Source: Endozoicomonas acroporae (GTDB lineage: Bacteria > Pseudomonadota > Gammaproteobacteria > Pseudomonadales > Endozoicomonadaceae). Taken from it: a stretch of DNA of 64,000 nt. The notes beneath the pieces are model-generated. The model saw only the letters and a list, made by a program, of their open reading frames with translations, made no database searches and was not told where the DNA came from. Position numbers and translations under genes: made by a program. The stretch spans positions 1 to 64,000 of the forward strand of contig NZ_PJPV01000133.1 in assembly GCF_002864045.1 (NCBI RefSeq), read 5' to 3'. This document shows positions 27,784 to 36,441 of the stretch, in pieces (the stretch's first letter is position 1; each line of letters begins with the position of its first letter).

Positions 27784-30344
27784 CGCTCTCCCATCAAGAT
27801 GTCAAAAAAGAGGGCAAACCTTGCCAACTGTCACTGGTTGCGCCTCTGTCCGGAATGCTGTTATCCATCGAGGAATCCACTGACCCGGTATTTGCTGGTC
27901 GGCTGATCGGTGACGGTATTGTGATCAACCCGACGGACTCTGTGGTACTGGCACCGTGCACCGGTACCATCAGCCAGCTCCATGACGCCAGACATGCCGT
28001 GGCTATCAAGACAGATTCCGGTGTGGAAGTGTTGATCCATGTGGGCATCGATACGGTTGTTCTGCGTGGTGAAGGCTTTGAGACCAACGTCAAAATAGGC
28101 GACAAAGTATCTGTTGGTCAGCAGCTGCTGTCGTTTGATCCTGAGTTTGTCGGAGCCAGGGCGGCCAGCCTGCAAACCGCGATTATGATCACCACCGGGG
28201 AAACCGGTGTGGTGGTAAATCCCCGTACCGAAGTAACAGCGGGGCAGGATAGCGTATTTGCCATTGGGGCTGAGCCTGAAAAGGAGATGTCCACCGAAAG
28301 CAAATACAGCCGTCAGGACAGCATTACCCTGACAGACGATTTTGTGCTGATGAACCCACTGGGTCTTCATGCCCGTCCTTCTGCCACTCTGATTCAGATT
28401 ATCAAACGCTTCAATTCTGATGTGATGATTCTGAACAAAGACACTGGCAAAGAGTGCAAGGCCAACAGTCTGACTGCTCTGATGGGGCTGCAGACGGTAC
28501 TGGGTTCTAACCTGCAAATCACCGTCACCGGCCCTGATGCCAAAGAAGCGATGGCAGCCATTCTGGATGGTTTCCGCAGTGGTTTAGGTGAAGCTGTTGC
28601 CGACGTGCTGCCGGGCGCTGATGAAGCCATGGAAGAAGAAGCGCCACTGCTTGGACCGGTAGAAGGCTCCGATGGTCGTTTACCCGGCGTTAAAGCGGCA
28701 CCGGGTATGGCTATTGGCAAGCTGCACCATCTGGTTCATGAACTGCCCAGCTACCCGGAAGAGGGTGTTGGTGTCAGCGATGAACTGGGTCAGCTGGGCT
28801 ACGGTATCCAGAAAGCCCGGGAGTCCCTGCAGCAGCTGGTGACCAAAATGGAAGCGGATCATGTAGGTGGTCATGCGGAAGTATTTGTTGCCCATCAGCA
28901 GTTACTGGAAGACCCGGCGATCAGTGACCGTGCCCGTGAACTGATTGAAGCAGGCAAGAGCGCCATGTGGGCATGGCATCGAAGTTTTCTGGCCGAAGCG
29001 GATGAAATGCGCAAGCTGGATAACCCGCTGCTGGCGGCCCGGGCCATCGATGTAGAAGACGTTGGTCTTCGGGTTCTGCGCTACCTGATGGGCGTTGAAG
29101 GCGGCACCGATCAGCTGCCGGAAAACACCATTCTCTGTCTGGAAGACATTACGCCTTCCGAAGTGGTGACTCTGGATCGCCAGCGCGTGATTGGTATCGT
29201 GACCCTGCACGGCGGCGCGACTTCCCATGCGGCGATTCTGGCCGGTTCCCTGGGTATTCCTTACCTGGTCAACGTACCGGGCAGTGTTCGTCAGTATGAG
29301 AACGGTACCGATGTTATCCTGAACACCAACAAGGCTTACATGCTGGTTAATCCTACTCAGGAAGAGATCGACAGAACCGTTGCCCGCCAGGAACGTGCGG
29401 CGGCCGAACATGCGGCAGCGTTGAAAGTGGCTGACCAGCCTGCGGTGACTCTGGATGGCCATCATGTTGAGATCGCTGCCAATATTGCCAACCAGGACGA
29501 TGCGGAAAAAGCGGTCAAAATGGGTGCTGAAGCGGTAGGTCTGCTGCGTTCCGAGTTCCTCTATATGGAACGTGCAACCGAACCCACCATGGATGAGCAG
29601 GTAAAAGCCTACGAAGGTATTCTGGACGCTATGGGTAAAGATCGTCCGGTCATTATCCGTACTCTGGACGTCGGTGGTGACAAGCCTCTGGCTTATCTGC
29701 CACTGCCAAGAGAGGAGAACCCGTTCCTGGGTGAACGTGGCGTGCGTATCGGTATTAACCGTCCCGCCATGCTGCGCAAGCAGGTTCGTGCGATTCTGAA
29801 GGCGGCTCATGCCGGTCATGCCCGTATCATGTTCCCGATGATCAGCTCCCTGGATGAATTCCGTGCCGTGAAAAAACTGGTGCTGGAAGAGCAGGAAACG
29901 ACAGGCGTCACCGTTGAAGTGGGTATTATGATTGAAGTGCCGTCCGCTGCGCTGCTGGCCGATCATTTCGCCAAAGAAGTGGACTTCTTCTCTATCGGTA
30001 CCAATGACCTGACTCAGTACACCCTGGCCGTTGACCGTGGCCATCCAAAACTGGCGGCACGTGTCGATGGTCTTCACCCGGCAGTATTGCGCCTGATCGA
30101 TATGACGGTGAAAGCAGCCAACAAAGAAGGCAAGTGGACGGGTATCTGTGGCAGCCTGGCCAGTGACCCGAATGCGGTGCCTATTCTGGTCGGTCTGGGC
30201 GTTCAGGAACTGTCCATCAGTGTCCCGGCAATCCCGGTGGTTAAGGCCCGTGTTCGCAGCCTGAACTATAAGCACTGCCAGAGCCTGGCCCGTGAAGCGC
30301 TGACTCTGGATTCAGTAGAAGACGTAAGACGTTTGACTGCCTGA
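27780..30344 (+). CDS. nagF: PTS EIIA-HPr-enzyme I fusion
   Basis: An 854-aa fusion carrying a full soluble phosphorelay. EIIA(Glc)-type domain (~15-165) has the active histidine in VLIHVGIDTVVL. HPr domain (~180-265) has the phospho-histidine in PLGLHARPSATL. Enzyme I (~285-854) has the phospho-histidine in LHGGATSHAAILAGSLGIPYL, the PEP-binding DVGGDKPL, SIGTNDLTQYTLAVDR and the cysteine in GICGSLASDP. It overlaps nagE by 4 bp and should pass phosphate from PEP directly to its EIIB domains. This matches Pseudomonas-type NagF. A terminator follows at once. Confidence 0.95.
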   Translation: MTLSHQDVKKEGKPCQLSLVAPLSGMLLSIEESTDPVFAGRLIGDGIVINPTDSVVLAPCTGTISQLHDARHAVAIKTDSGVEVLIHVGIDTVVLRGEGFETNVKIGDKVSVGQQLLSFDPEFVGARAASLQTAIMITTGETGVVVNPRTEVTAGQDSVFAIGAEPEKEMSTESKYSRQDSITLTDDFVLMNPLGLHARPSATLIQIIKRFNSDVMILNKDTGKECKANSLTALMGLQTVLGSNLQITVTGPDAKEAMAAILDGFRSGLGEAVADVLPGADEAMEEEAPLLGPVEGSDGRLPGVKAAPGMAIGKLHHLVHELPSYPEEGVGVSDELGQLGYGIQKARESLQQLVTKMEADHVGGHAEVFVAHQQLLEDPAISDRARELIEAGKSAMWAWHRSFLAEADEMRKLDNPLLAARAIDVEDVGLRVLRYLMGVEGGTDQLPENTILCLEDITPSEVVTLDRQRVIGIVTLHGGATSHAAILAGSLGIPYLVNVPGSVRQYENGTDVILNTNKAYMLVNPTQEEIDRTVARQERAAAEHAAALKVADQPAVTLDGHHVEIAANIANQDDAEKAVKMGAEAVGLLRSEFLYMERATEPTMDEQVKAYEGILDAMGKDRPVIIRTLDVGGDKPLAYLPLPREENPFLGERGVRIGINRPAMLRKQVRAILKAAHAGHARIMFPMISSLDEFRAVKKLVLEEQETTGVTVEVGIMIEVPSAALLADHFAKEVDFFSIGTNDLTQYTLAVDRGHPKLAARVDGLHPAVLRLIDMTVKAANKEGKWTGICGSLASDPNAVPILVGLGVQELSISVPAIPVVKARVRSLNYKHCQSLAREALTLDSVEDVRRLTA

Positions 30345-30367
30345 TTGCAGACGATCGTCTATCTGAC

Positions 30368-30399
30368 AGCCCCCTGGTTTTGGCCATGGGGCTTTTTTA
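30368..30399 (+). terminator. Rho-independent terminator after nagEF
   Basis: AGCCCCCTGG at 30368-30377 pairs (one mismatch) with CCATGGGGCT at 30384-30393, followed by a T-run to 30399. It lies 24 bp after the nagF stop and separates the nag and dms operons. Confidence 0.9.
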
Positions 30400-30462
30400 T
30401 TGCTGTCTGAAATATGTAGTTTTCCTGAGATAGTACGTAGTTGTACTTTAAATCACAGGGTC

Positions 30463-30505
30463 TTGATTCAGGTCATCTGTCGGTTAATTACTGCCCAATT
30501 ATCAT
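30463..30505 (+). promoter_or_regulatory. FNR/Anr-type promoter of dmsABC copy 1
   Basis: TTGATTCAGGTCAT at 30463-30476 matches the FNR/Anr box (TTGAT-N4-ATCAA) at 8 of 10 positions. A -10-like TATCAT lies at 30500-30505. The box centre falls near -42 from the implied start, the class II activator position. The same geometry is seen before dmsA copy 2. Confidence 0.65.
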
Positions 30506-30628
30506 GCCTACCATTTGGTTGGCGGCACTTTTTGTTCACACCTTTATCTCTTCAGGGAAAGCAGAATCTGATAATTGTCTGAGCAATCTGTGATCACGAC
30601 CAGTATTTATGATGGGTTGGCGATATCA

Positions 30629-33067
30629 ATGAAAGAAATTGTGGATAAAGTACTGGCTTCCACGGTGAAGCGAAGAACGTTTATGAAGTGGGGAACCGCT
30701 GCGGGCAGTGCGGCAGTGGTCGCTGCGCACACACTGCCTGTGAAAGCTTCTGCGACAGAGGCCAAACCTGCGGTTGAAGAGATCAAGTCAGTCTGGTCTG
30801 CCTGCACGGTCAACTGTGGCTCCCGCTGTGCACTGCGTCATCAGGTAAAAGACGGTGTGATCATTCATACCGAAACCGATAACACCGGTGACGATACCTA
30901 TGGTGACCACCAGGTTCGCGCCTGTCTTCGTGGCCGTTCCTTCCGCAAGCGCGTCTACAACCCTGACCGTCTGAAATACCCAATGAAGCGTGTCGGTAAG
31001 CGTGGTGAAGGTCGATTTGAGCGCATCAGCTGGGATGAAGCGTTTGACACCATCGCTGATAACCTGAAGCGCATCAAAAAAGAGTATGGCAATGAAGCCA
31101 TCTATCTCAACTATTGTACTGGTACGCTGGGAGGCACGGTTTCCAAATCCTGGCCGCCAGCCGCCACACCGATCGCCCGTCTGATGAACTGCTGGGGCGG
31201 TTATCTTAACCACTATGGTGATTACAGCACGGCCCAGATTGCCGTGAGTTTACCGTATTTGTACGGCGGTAGCTGGGTAGATAATAACTGTACGTCAGAT
31301 GTTGTGAATACCAGGCTGGTGGTCAATTTTGGCAACAACCCGGCGGAAACCCGTATGAGTGGCGCCGGTATTGTTTATCAGCTGTCCGAAGCCCGACAAC
31401 GCAGTAACGCACGTATGATCACCTTTGATCCGCGCATGACCGATACGGTCCTGGGTGCCAATGATGAGTGGGTTCCGCTGCGACCGGGTACCGATGCCGC
31501 ACTGGTAGCCGGTATGGCATGGGTGATGATTACCGAAGACCTGGTGGATAATGAATTCCTGGGCAAGTACACCATCGGCTACGATGAAAACTCACTGCCT
31601 GCCAGCGCACCGAAAGGCGCTTCCTGGAAATCCTATATTCTGGGCAAAGGCGATGATGGTGTTGCAAAGACCCCGCAATGGGCGGCAAAAATAACCGGTG
31701 TCCCGGCAGACACCATCATCCGTCTGGCCCGTGAAATTGCCATGACCAAACCCTGCAACATTATGCAGGGCTGGGGTCTGCAGCGCACCGCCAATGGTGA
31801 GCAGGCCAGTCGGGCTATCTGCATGCTGGCGGTGATGACCGGTAATGTGGGTATTCCCGGTGGTGGTACCGGTGCCCGTGAAGGCAGCTACTCCATGCCC
31901 TTTGCGGTCTTTCCGACACTGACCAACCCGGTATCAACGTCCATTCCCATGTTCCTCTGGACGGATGCCATTTACCGTCATGATGAAATGACCGCGTTGA
32001 CCGCAGGTATTCGTGGTGCAGAAAAGTTGACTCAGCCCATCAAGTTCATCTGGAACTATGCGGGTAACTGCATCATCAACCAGCATGCGGACACCAATCG
32101 CACCCATGACATTCTCCAGGATGACAGCCAGTGTGAAATGATTGTGGTCATCGACAACCACATGACGCCCAGTGCCCGCTATGCGGATATTCTGCTGCCG
32201 GATTTGACTGCGGCTGAGCAACCGGATTTCGCGCCTAACGGGTACTGCGGAAATATGGGTTACACCATTTTCTGTGATACTGCGGTTGAGCCGTTGTATG
32301 AATGCCGTTCGGTCTACGACATGTGTACAGGTATTGCCAAACGCCTTGGGGTAGAAGCGCAGTTCACCGAAGGTCGGGACCAGGAAGCCTGGTTGCGTCA
32401 TATTTATGCAGAATCCCAGAGGATGAACCCGACACTGGTGGACCTGGACTTTGCAACCTTCCGTGAGCAGGGCATTGTCAAGCAGAAGAACCCCGGTGAA
32501 CCCCATGTTCAATTCCGTGAGTTCCGGGAAAGCCCTGAAAAGCATCCACTGGATACCCCCTCCGGTAAAATTGAGATCTATTCTGAACGTCTGGCGAATA
32601 TTGCCTCCAGCTGGACGTTGGGGGAGAGCGATACTATTCGGGCACTGCCTGAATACGTCTCTTCCTGGGAAGGGCATGAGGCAGACCATGCGCAGCAGTA
32701 TCCGCTGCAGATGTTTGGTTTCCACTTTAAAGCCCGTACTCACTCCACTTATGGCAACGTCGATGTGCTGCGGGAAACCAACCGGCAGGAAGTGTGGATC
32801 AACCCGGTTGATGCCCACAAGCGCAAGATAAAAGACGGTGACATGCTGAAGGTCTGGAATGACCGTGGCGAGATCCGTGTTGCTGCGAAAGTGACTGAGC
32901 GCATTATGCCCGGCGTGGTCGCCATGGGGCAGGGCAGCTGGTACGCACCAGACCGCAGTGGCGTGGACCGGGGCGCGTGTATGAATACGCTGACCACCCA
33001 GCGCCCATCGCCACTGGCCAAGGGCAATCCCCAGCACAGCAACCTGGTTAACATTGCCAGGGCATAA
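30629..33067 (+). CDS. dmsA: DMSO reductase family molybdoenzyme, catalytic subunit (copy 1)
   Basis: Catalytic subunit for anaerobic reduction of DMSO or other S/N-oxides, exported folded by Tat. The ATG at 30629 is preferred over a weak TTG at 30575 because it aligns with the dmsA copy at 42912. A twin-arginine signal (KRRTFMKW, then GTAAGSAAVVAA) precedes an iron-sulfur motif starting WSACTVNCGSRC and continuing to ACLRGRS. The LNHYGDYSTAQI segment holds the serine that coordinates molybdenum in DmsA. MGD-binding segments include NFGNNPAETRMSG and ITFDPRMTDT. The product has 812 aa. dmsB follows after 21 bp and dmsC after 2 more. No DmsD-type chaperone gene is in the window. Confidence 0.93.
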   Translation: MKEIVDKVLASTVKRRTFMKWGTAAGSAAVVAAHTLPVKASATEAKPAVEEIKSVWSACTVNCGSRCALRHQVKDGVIIHTETDNTGDDTYGDHQVRACLRGRSFRKRVYNPDRLKYPMKRVGKRGEGRFERISWDEAFDTIADNLKRIKKEYGNEAIYLNYCTGTLGGTVSKSWPPAATPIARLMNCWGGYLNHYGDYSTAQIAVSLPYLYGGSWVDNNCTSDVVNTRLVVNFGNNPAETRMSGAGIVYQLSEARQRSNARMITFDPRMTDTVLGANDEWVPLRPGTDAALVAGMAWVMITEDLVDNEFLGKYTIGYDENSLPASAPKGASWKSYILGKGDDGVAKTPQWAAKITGVPADTIIRLAREIAMTKPCNIMQGWGLQRTANGEQASRAICMLAVMTGNVGIPGGGTGAREGSYSMPFAVFPTLTNPVSTSIPMFLWTDAIYRHDEMTALTAGIRGAEKLTQPIKFIWNYAGNCIINQHADTNRTHDILQDDSQCEMIVVIDNHMTPSARYADILLPDLTAAEQPDFAPNGYCGNMGYTIFCDTAVEPLYECRSVYDMCTGIAKRLGVEAQFTEGRDQEAWLRHIYAESQRMNPTLVDLDFATFREQGIVKQKNPGEPHVQFREFRESPEKHPLDTPSGKIEIYSERLANIASSWTLGESDTIRALPEYVSSWEGHEADHAQQYPLQMFGFHFKARTHSTYGNVDVLRETNRQEVWINPVDAHKRKIKDGDMLKVWNDRGEIRVAAKVTERIMPGVVAMGQGSWYAPDRSGVDRGACMNTLTTQRPSPLAKGNPQHSNLVNIARA

Positions 33068-33088
33068 CAGGACAGGAATTAAAGTTCG

Positions 33089-33724
33089 ATGAAACAACCC
33101 TCAATAAAACAATTGGGATTTTATGTCGACACGGCCAAGTGTACGGGCTGCAAAACCTGTCAATTGTCGTGCAAAGATGAGAATGACCTGAAAGTCGGCG
33201 TGAACTGGCGCCGGGTCTATGAATACGGCGGTGGTAGCTGGCTTCAGAACCAGGACGGCACCTACGCCCAGAACGTGTTTGCCTATTACACCTCCATCAG
33301 CTGTAACCACTGTGCCAAGCCAGCCTGTACCAGGGCTTGCCCAACCGGTGCCATGCATAAGCGTGACCAGGACGGCCTGGTGCTGGTTAACGCCGACGTC
33401 TGTGTTGGCTGTCGTTACTGTGAAATGGCCTGCCCCTACGGCGCACCGCAGTTTGATGCCGAGAAGAAAGTCATGACCAAGTGTGATGGTTGTTTCGACC
33501 GGGTTGAGCAGGGCAAGCAGCCGATCTGTATCGAATCCTGCCCGCTACGTGCCCTGGATTTTGGTCCGATTGATGAGCTGCGTGCCAAATACGGCACGGA
33601 AGCGGATATTGCGCCACTGCCGGACTCCTCTCTGACTGAGCCATCGCTGGTAATGAAGGCGAGCCGTCATGCCAAACCTTCCGGCGACAAGACCGGACGC
33701 ATTATGAACACACGGGAGGTATAA
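33089..33724 (+). CDS. dmsB: DMSO reductase iron-sulfur subunit (copy 1)
   Basis: A 211-aa electron-transfer subunit with four [4Fe-4S] cluster motifs: CTGCKTCQLSCKD, CNHCAKPACTRACPTGA, CVGCRYCEMACPYGA, and KCDGCFDRVEQG with its partner CIESCPLRALDFG. It passes electrons from membrane subunit DmsC to DmsA. It is nearly identical to the 45362-45997 copy (only NQDG/NEDG and AQNV/AQDV differ). It lies 21 bp after dmsA and 2 bp before dmsC. Confidence 0.96.
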   Translation: MKQPSIKQLGFYVDTAKCTGCKTCQLSCKDENDLKVGVNWRRVYEYGGGSWLQNQDGTYAQNVFAYYTSISCNHCAKPACTRACPTGAMHKRDQDGLVLVNADVCVGCRYCEMACPYGAPQFDAEKKVMTKCDGCFDRVEQGKQPICIESCPLRALDFGPIDELRAKYGTEADIAPLPDSSLTEPSLVMKASRHAKPSGDKTGRIMNTREV

Positions 33725-33726
33725 CC

Positions 33727-34575
33727 ATGCATGAGTTGCCACTGGTATTTTTTACGGTGCTGGCACAGGGCACCGTTGGCCTGTTCCTGGTACTGGCCTG
33801 CCTGCTGATGGTGAACAGTGATACTAAGCGTCAGCAGTTGTTGAATAAACTGCTGATGGTGGTTCTGGTGCTGCTGGGTATCTCCGGCGCTGCGGCCATG
33901 ACTCACCTGGGTCAGCCATTGCGTGCCATGAATGTTATTTTTGGTCTGAAACATCTGTCGGCACTGAGTGTTGAGATCATCACCACTTCGCTGTTTGGTG
34001 GTGCTGTTTTCACTTATGTGGCCATGGTGCACTTCGGTATCCTGGCCAAGTTGCAGAAGCTGGTTCTGGCGGGAGCCATGGTATTGGGCGTGCTGTTACT
34101 GCTGGCCATTGCCAATGTGTACACCCTGGCCACGGTGCCCGCCTGGAACAGCGGCTGGACCATCTTCCAGTTTGTTATGACCGCTTTTGTGGTGGGTATC
34201 CCGGCGGCGGCGCTGATGCTGAGAAGTCAGTCGGCCACTTTGGGTGCTTTCCAGAAAAACGCTGATCGTGCACTGGCCACTCTGGGCTTTATCACTCTGG
34301 GTCTGGTGCTGGTGGGTTACCCGCTGTACCTGTTCTGGCTGGGTCAGGTTGACCTGCCTGCTAACCCGCTGGGTCTGTTTGACTACCACGGTCGTCTGAT
34401 GCTGGCCCGTCTCGTTCTGCTGTTTGCCGGTCTGGGCGTTTGGGTGATGGCTGCCACTCGTGGTAATAACTCAGCGGCAGGTCTGGCAGGGGTGAGTACC
34501 GTCCTGGTGCTCACGGCTGAACTGTGTGGTCGTATCTTCTTCTATGACCTGCATATGTTTGCCAGTGGCATGTAA
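33727..34575 (+). CDS. dmsC: DMSO reductase membrane anchor (copy 1)
   Basis: A 282-aa DmsC-family membrane protein with eight hydrophobic segments that anchors DmsAB and oxidises menaquinol. The family start (HELPLVFFTVLAQGTVGLFL), the THLGQPLRA loop and NPLGLFDYHGRLMLARL are present. It differs from the 46000-46842 copy at scattered positions in the first 90 residues and in the last few (HMFASGM versus HLSPM). A strong terminator follows 11 bp later. Confidence 0.94.
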   Translation: MHELPLVFFTVLAQGTVGLFLVLACLLMVNSDTKRQQLLNKLLMVVLVLLGISGAAAMTHLGQPLRAMNVIFGLKHLSALSVEIITTSLFGGAVFTYVAMVHFGILAKLQKLVLAGAMVLGVLLLLAIANVYTLATVPAWNSGWTIFQFVMTAFVVGIPAAALMLRSQSATLGAFQKNADRALATLGFITLGLVLVGYPLYLFWLGQVDLPANPLGLFDYHGRLMLARLVLLFAGLGVWVMAATRGNNSAAGLAGVSTVLVLTAELCGRIFFYDLHMFASGM

Positions 34576-34585
34576 ATAAGTACAA

Positions 34586-34616
34586 AGTTCCTCCTTCATA
34601 AATGAAAGGAGGAACT
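34586..34616 (+). terminator. Terminator after dmsABC copy 1
   Basis: AGTTCCTCCTT at 34586-34596 pairs perfectly with AAGGAGGAACT at 34606-34616 across a 9-nt loop. A T-run is weak (ATTC follows), but the stem is strong and lies just after the dmsC stop. Confidence 0.75.
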
Positions 34617-34621
34617 ATTCA

Positions 34622-34722
34622 AAAACTCCGGACGCATGAACGCACAATAACTATTACCAGCTTCGCCTGATCAGGCCGTGGTCATAGCTACCCAGAATAG
34701 TCAGGAAGAAGACGCCCATATT
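34622..34722. repeat. Orphan copy of the leader of the 51180-52706 gene
   Basis: This ~100-bp segment matches 52709-52812, the DNA just upstream of the 508-aa protein gene. Shared blocks are GAACGCACAATAACT, CAGCTTCGCCTGATCA and CGCCCATATTT-like (ACACCCATATTT). Here it has no gene attached. It marks a recombination or duplication scar at the end of dmsABC copy 1. Confidence 0.65.
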
Positions 34723-34966
34723 TCACTGGAAGAAACAGGGGCTAATTTTGGCACTATCGTAATAAAAAGCACGAAAATCACAAGGTTTTTGCAATATTTA
34801 CTTTTCGTCTTTTCTTGGTGTTTTGGTTGATTTAGTACTTTCGTATTATTTTTTTGTGGGGCAGGGTAATTAATTTACACCTTAAGAACAGTTGTTGAAA
34901 CTTTTTAGTAAAAATGAAGTCTATGAAAGTGGAATATTCCGATAAACTTTTATAGAGGTAATTTTT

Positions 34967-35362
34967 ATGGATGTATCATGCTCAACTGCTAAAAGTTTTT
35001 TCTGTCCCCCCGGCACTGAAAAACCATACGTATTTTCTTGCATGGCATGTGCAATGGAAGGTTATATTCTTGGTGGGCTTTGTACCTGTGCTAAGGTGTC
35101 AAAAACTTTCGCTTATTTTTGTCTCGGCGCTTCTGGGGGCACGGCAGCAGGAGGTGCAGCAGGCCTTGCTGTAATGGGTGGAGTCGTTACCTGTTGCCAT
35201 TTAGCAGAACGTGAAATCGCTCCCCTATCTTCCATTGACCCCAAGGTGATCACACAACAGCCCGGTTCGCCCTTGATTATCTCTCATGCTCCTGAAGTAA
35301 CTGTCGTACCGACAGAAATTCAAGGTGAAGTTGGATCCATCAATAACGAAACCGTGTTATGA
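34967..35362 (+). CDS. Cys-rich glycine-zipper protein, 131 aa (copy A)
   Basis: No family is recognised. It is a paralogue of 35818-36213, with equal length, a shared CPPG motif near residue 14, a glycine/alanine-rich hydrophobic stretch (GGTAAGGAAGLAVMGG, ~residues 55-72), a shared CCH/CYHL segment, and the C-terminal motif ITQQPGSPLIISHAP. About nine cysteines lie in the first 78 residues. The zipper could insert in or across a membrane. The RBS region (GAGGTAA before ATG) and ~100 bp upstream are conserved between the copies. It is convergent with a decayed HNH nuclease gene (35553-35675), just as copy B faces an intact one. Confidence 0.65.
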   Translation: MDVSCSTAKSFFCPPGTEKPYVFSCMACAMEGYILGGLCTCAKVSKTFAYFCLGASGGTAAGGAAGLAVMGGVVTCCHLAEREIAPLSSIDPKVITQQPGSPLIISHAPEVTVVPTEIQGEVGSINNETVL

Positions 35363-35552
35363 CCCCCACCCCGGGAATTCCAGCACCATGCACCATGATC
35401 TCTGAGTTTCATCGGGTATGGCGGTGGTGACCCGAGTCGGCAGTTATCCCCTGCGGGTGCGCATGGGAACCGACCTTCGTGAAGTGTTGTTCAGGGTTTT
35501 CGACAATCTCATTTACCTACAGGTAGCTAAGCCGACAGATAAATAGCATGAA

Positions 35553-35675
35553 TTATCCGTGGCATTTCTGCTCTTCTAATTAATTCCCCGAGCTTCCGTT
35601 GCTCTTAATCCGACAGCCTCCAAGCCACGCGAGTGAATATGATGAGATGCTGGCAGCCTCTTCGTGGTATTGCGG
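35553..35675 (-). pseudogene. 3' remnant of an HNH nuclease gene
   Basis: The segment matches the last ~40 codons of the nuclease gene at 36442-37158: TTCTGCTCTTCTAATT, CGACAGCC and GAGTGAATATGA-like blocks line up, and the stop (TAA, 35553-35555) after KCxG is preserved. A 4-base insertion (TAAT) near 35580 breaks the frame, and the rest of the gene is gone. It sits downstream of copy A of the 131-aa protein, in the same place as the intact gene sits relative to copy B. Confidence 0.7.
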
Positions 35676-35817
35676 TGCTTGTAGTACTATCTTATAGGAA
35701 TTACGGTTACAGCGTAGGGAATTAATTTACAGATTAAGATAATTTGCAGAAACTTTTTAGAAAAAATGAAGTCTTAAAAGTGGAATATTCTGATAAATTT
35801 CTAAAAAGGTAACAAAT

Positions 35818-36213
35818 ATGAACGCTTTAGGCTCATGTACTGCTACTAAAGATTGCTTATGCCCCCCCGGCGCTCACGTTAACTACAAACTTTGTGGTGC
35901 GTCAGGTGTAATGATAGGTGGTGTTTTTGGCATGCTTTGTTCATGTTGTACAAAACCTATCGAGGTAAGTACTCTCATCTCTTTGGGAAGCGCGGCAGCA
36001 GGAGGTGCTTCAGGTCTTGCATTAATAGCTGCAGGCACGTCCTGTTATCACTTGATTCGGAACGATGATACCGTTCGTCAACCTTCCATTGGCTCAAGAC
36101 TAATCACACAACAGCCCGGGATGCCCTCGATTATCTCTCATGCCCCTGTAATAACTGTCAAATTGACAGAAATTTCAGGTAAAAAGGGACCAACCATTAA
36201 AATAACCGTGTGA
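35818..36213 (+). CDS. Cys-rich glycine-zipper protein, 131 aa (copy B)
   Basis: Paralogue of 34967-35362, sharing CPPG, the glycine/alanine-rich hydrophobic stretch (GSAAAGGASGLALIAAG), a TSCYHL segment and ITQQPGMPSIISHAP. It has eight cysteines in its first 80 residues. A TGGAATATTC box and an AAAGGTAA ribosome-binding region upstream match copy A. The downstream ~200 bp are also duplicated. It converges on the intact secreted HNH nuclease 228 bp away. A pore-forming, envelope or nuclease-associated role is possible but speculative. Confidence 0.65.
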   Translation: MNALGSCTATKDCLCPPGAHVNYKLCGASGVMIGGVFGMLCSCCTKPIEVSTLISLGSAAAGGASGLALIAAGTSCYHLIRNDDTVRQPSIGSRLITQQPGMPSIISHAPVITVKLTEISGKKGPTIKITV

Positions 36214-36441
36214 TGCCCCCCGGGAATTGCCAGTACCATGCACCTGCAAACTAACCGCCATGGACCATGATCTCTGGGTTACACAGGGTATGGCGGTGAG
36301 GGACACGAGTCGGCTTTTATGCCCTGTGGATGTACATGGAAACCGACCTTTGGGGAGTGTTGTTCAGGATTTTACGACAATCCCACTTACCCACAGGGAG
36401 TTAAGCGATGGTGAGAATTAACGACAAATATATTGTATAAG

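Noticed and set aside
28902-30275. 457-codon open frame on the minus strand inside nagF
   Set aside because: It is antisense to a fully recognisable enzyme I domain; GC-rich codon bias makes long antisense frames common, and the product matches nothing.
31934-33097. 387-codon minus-strand frame inside dmsA copy 1
   Set aside because: Shadow of a clear molybdoenzyme gene; no ribosome-binding site or recognisable domain.
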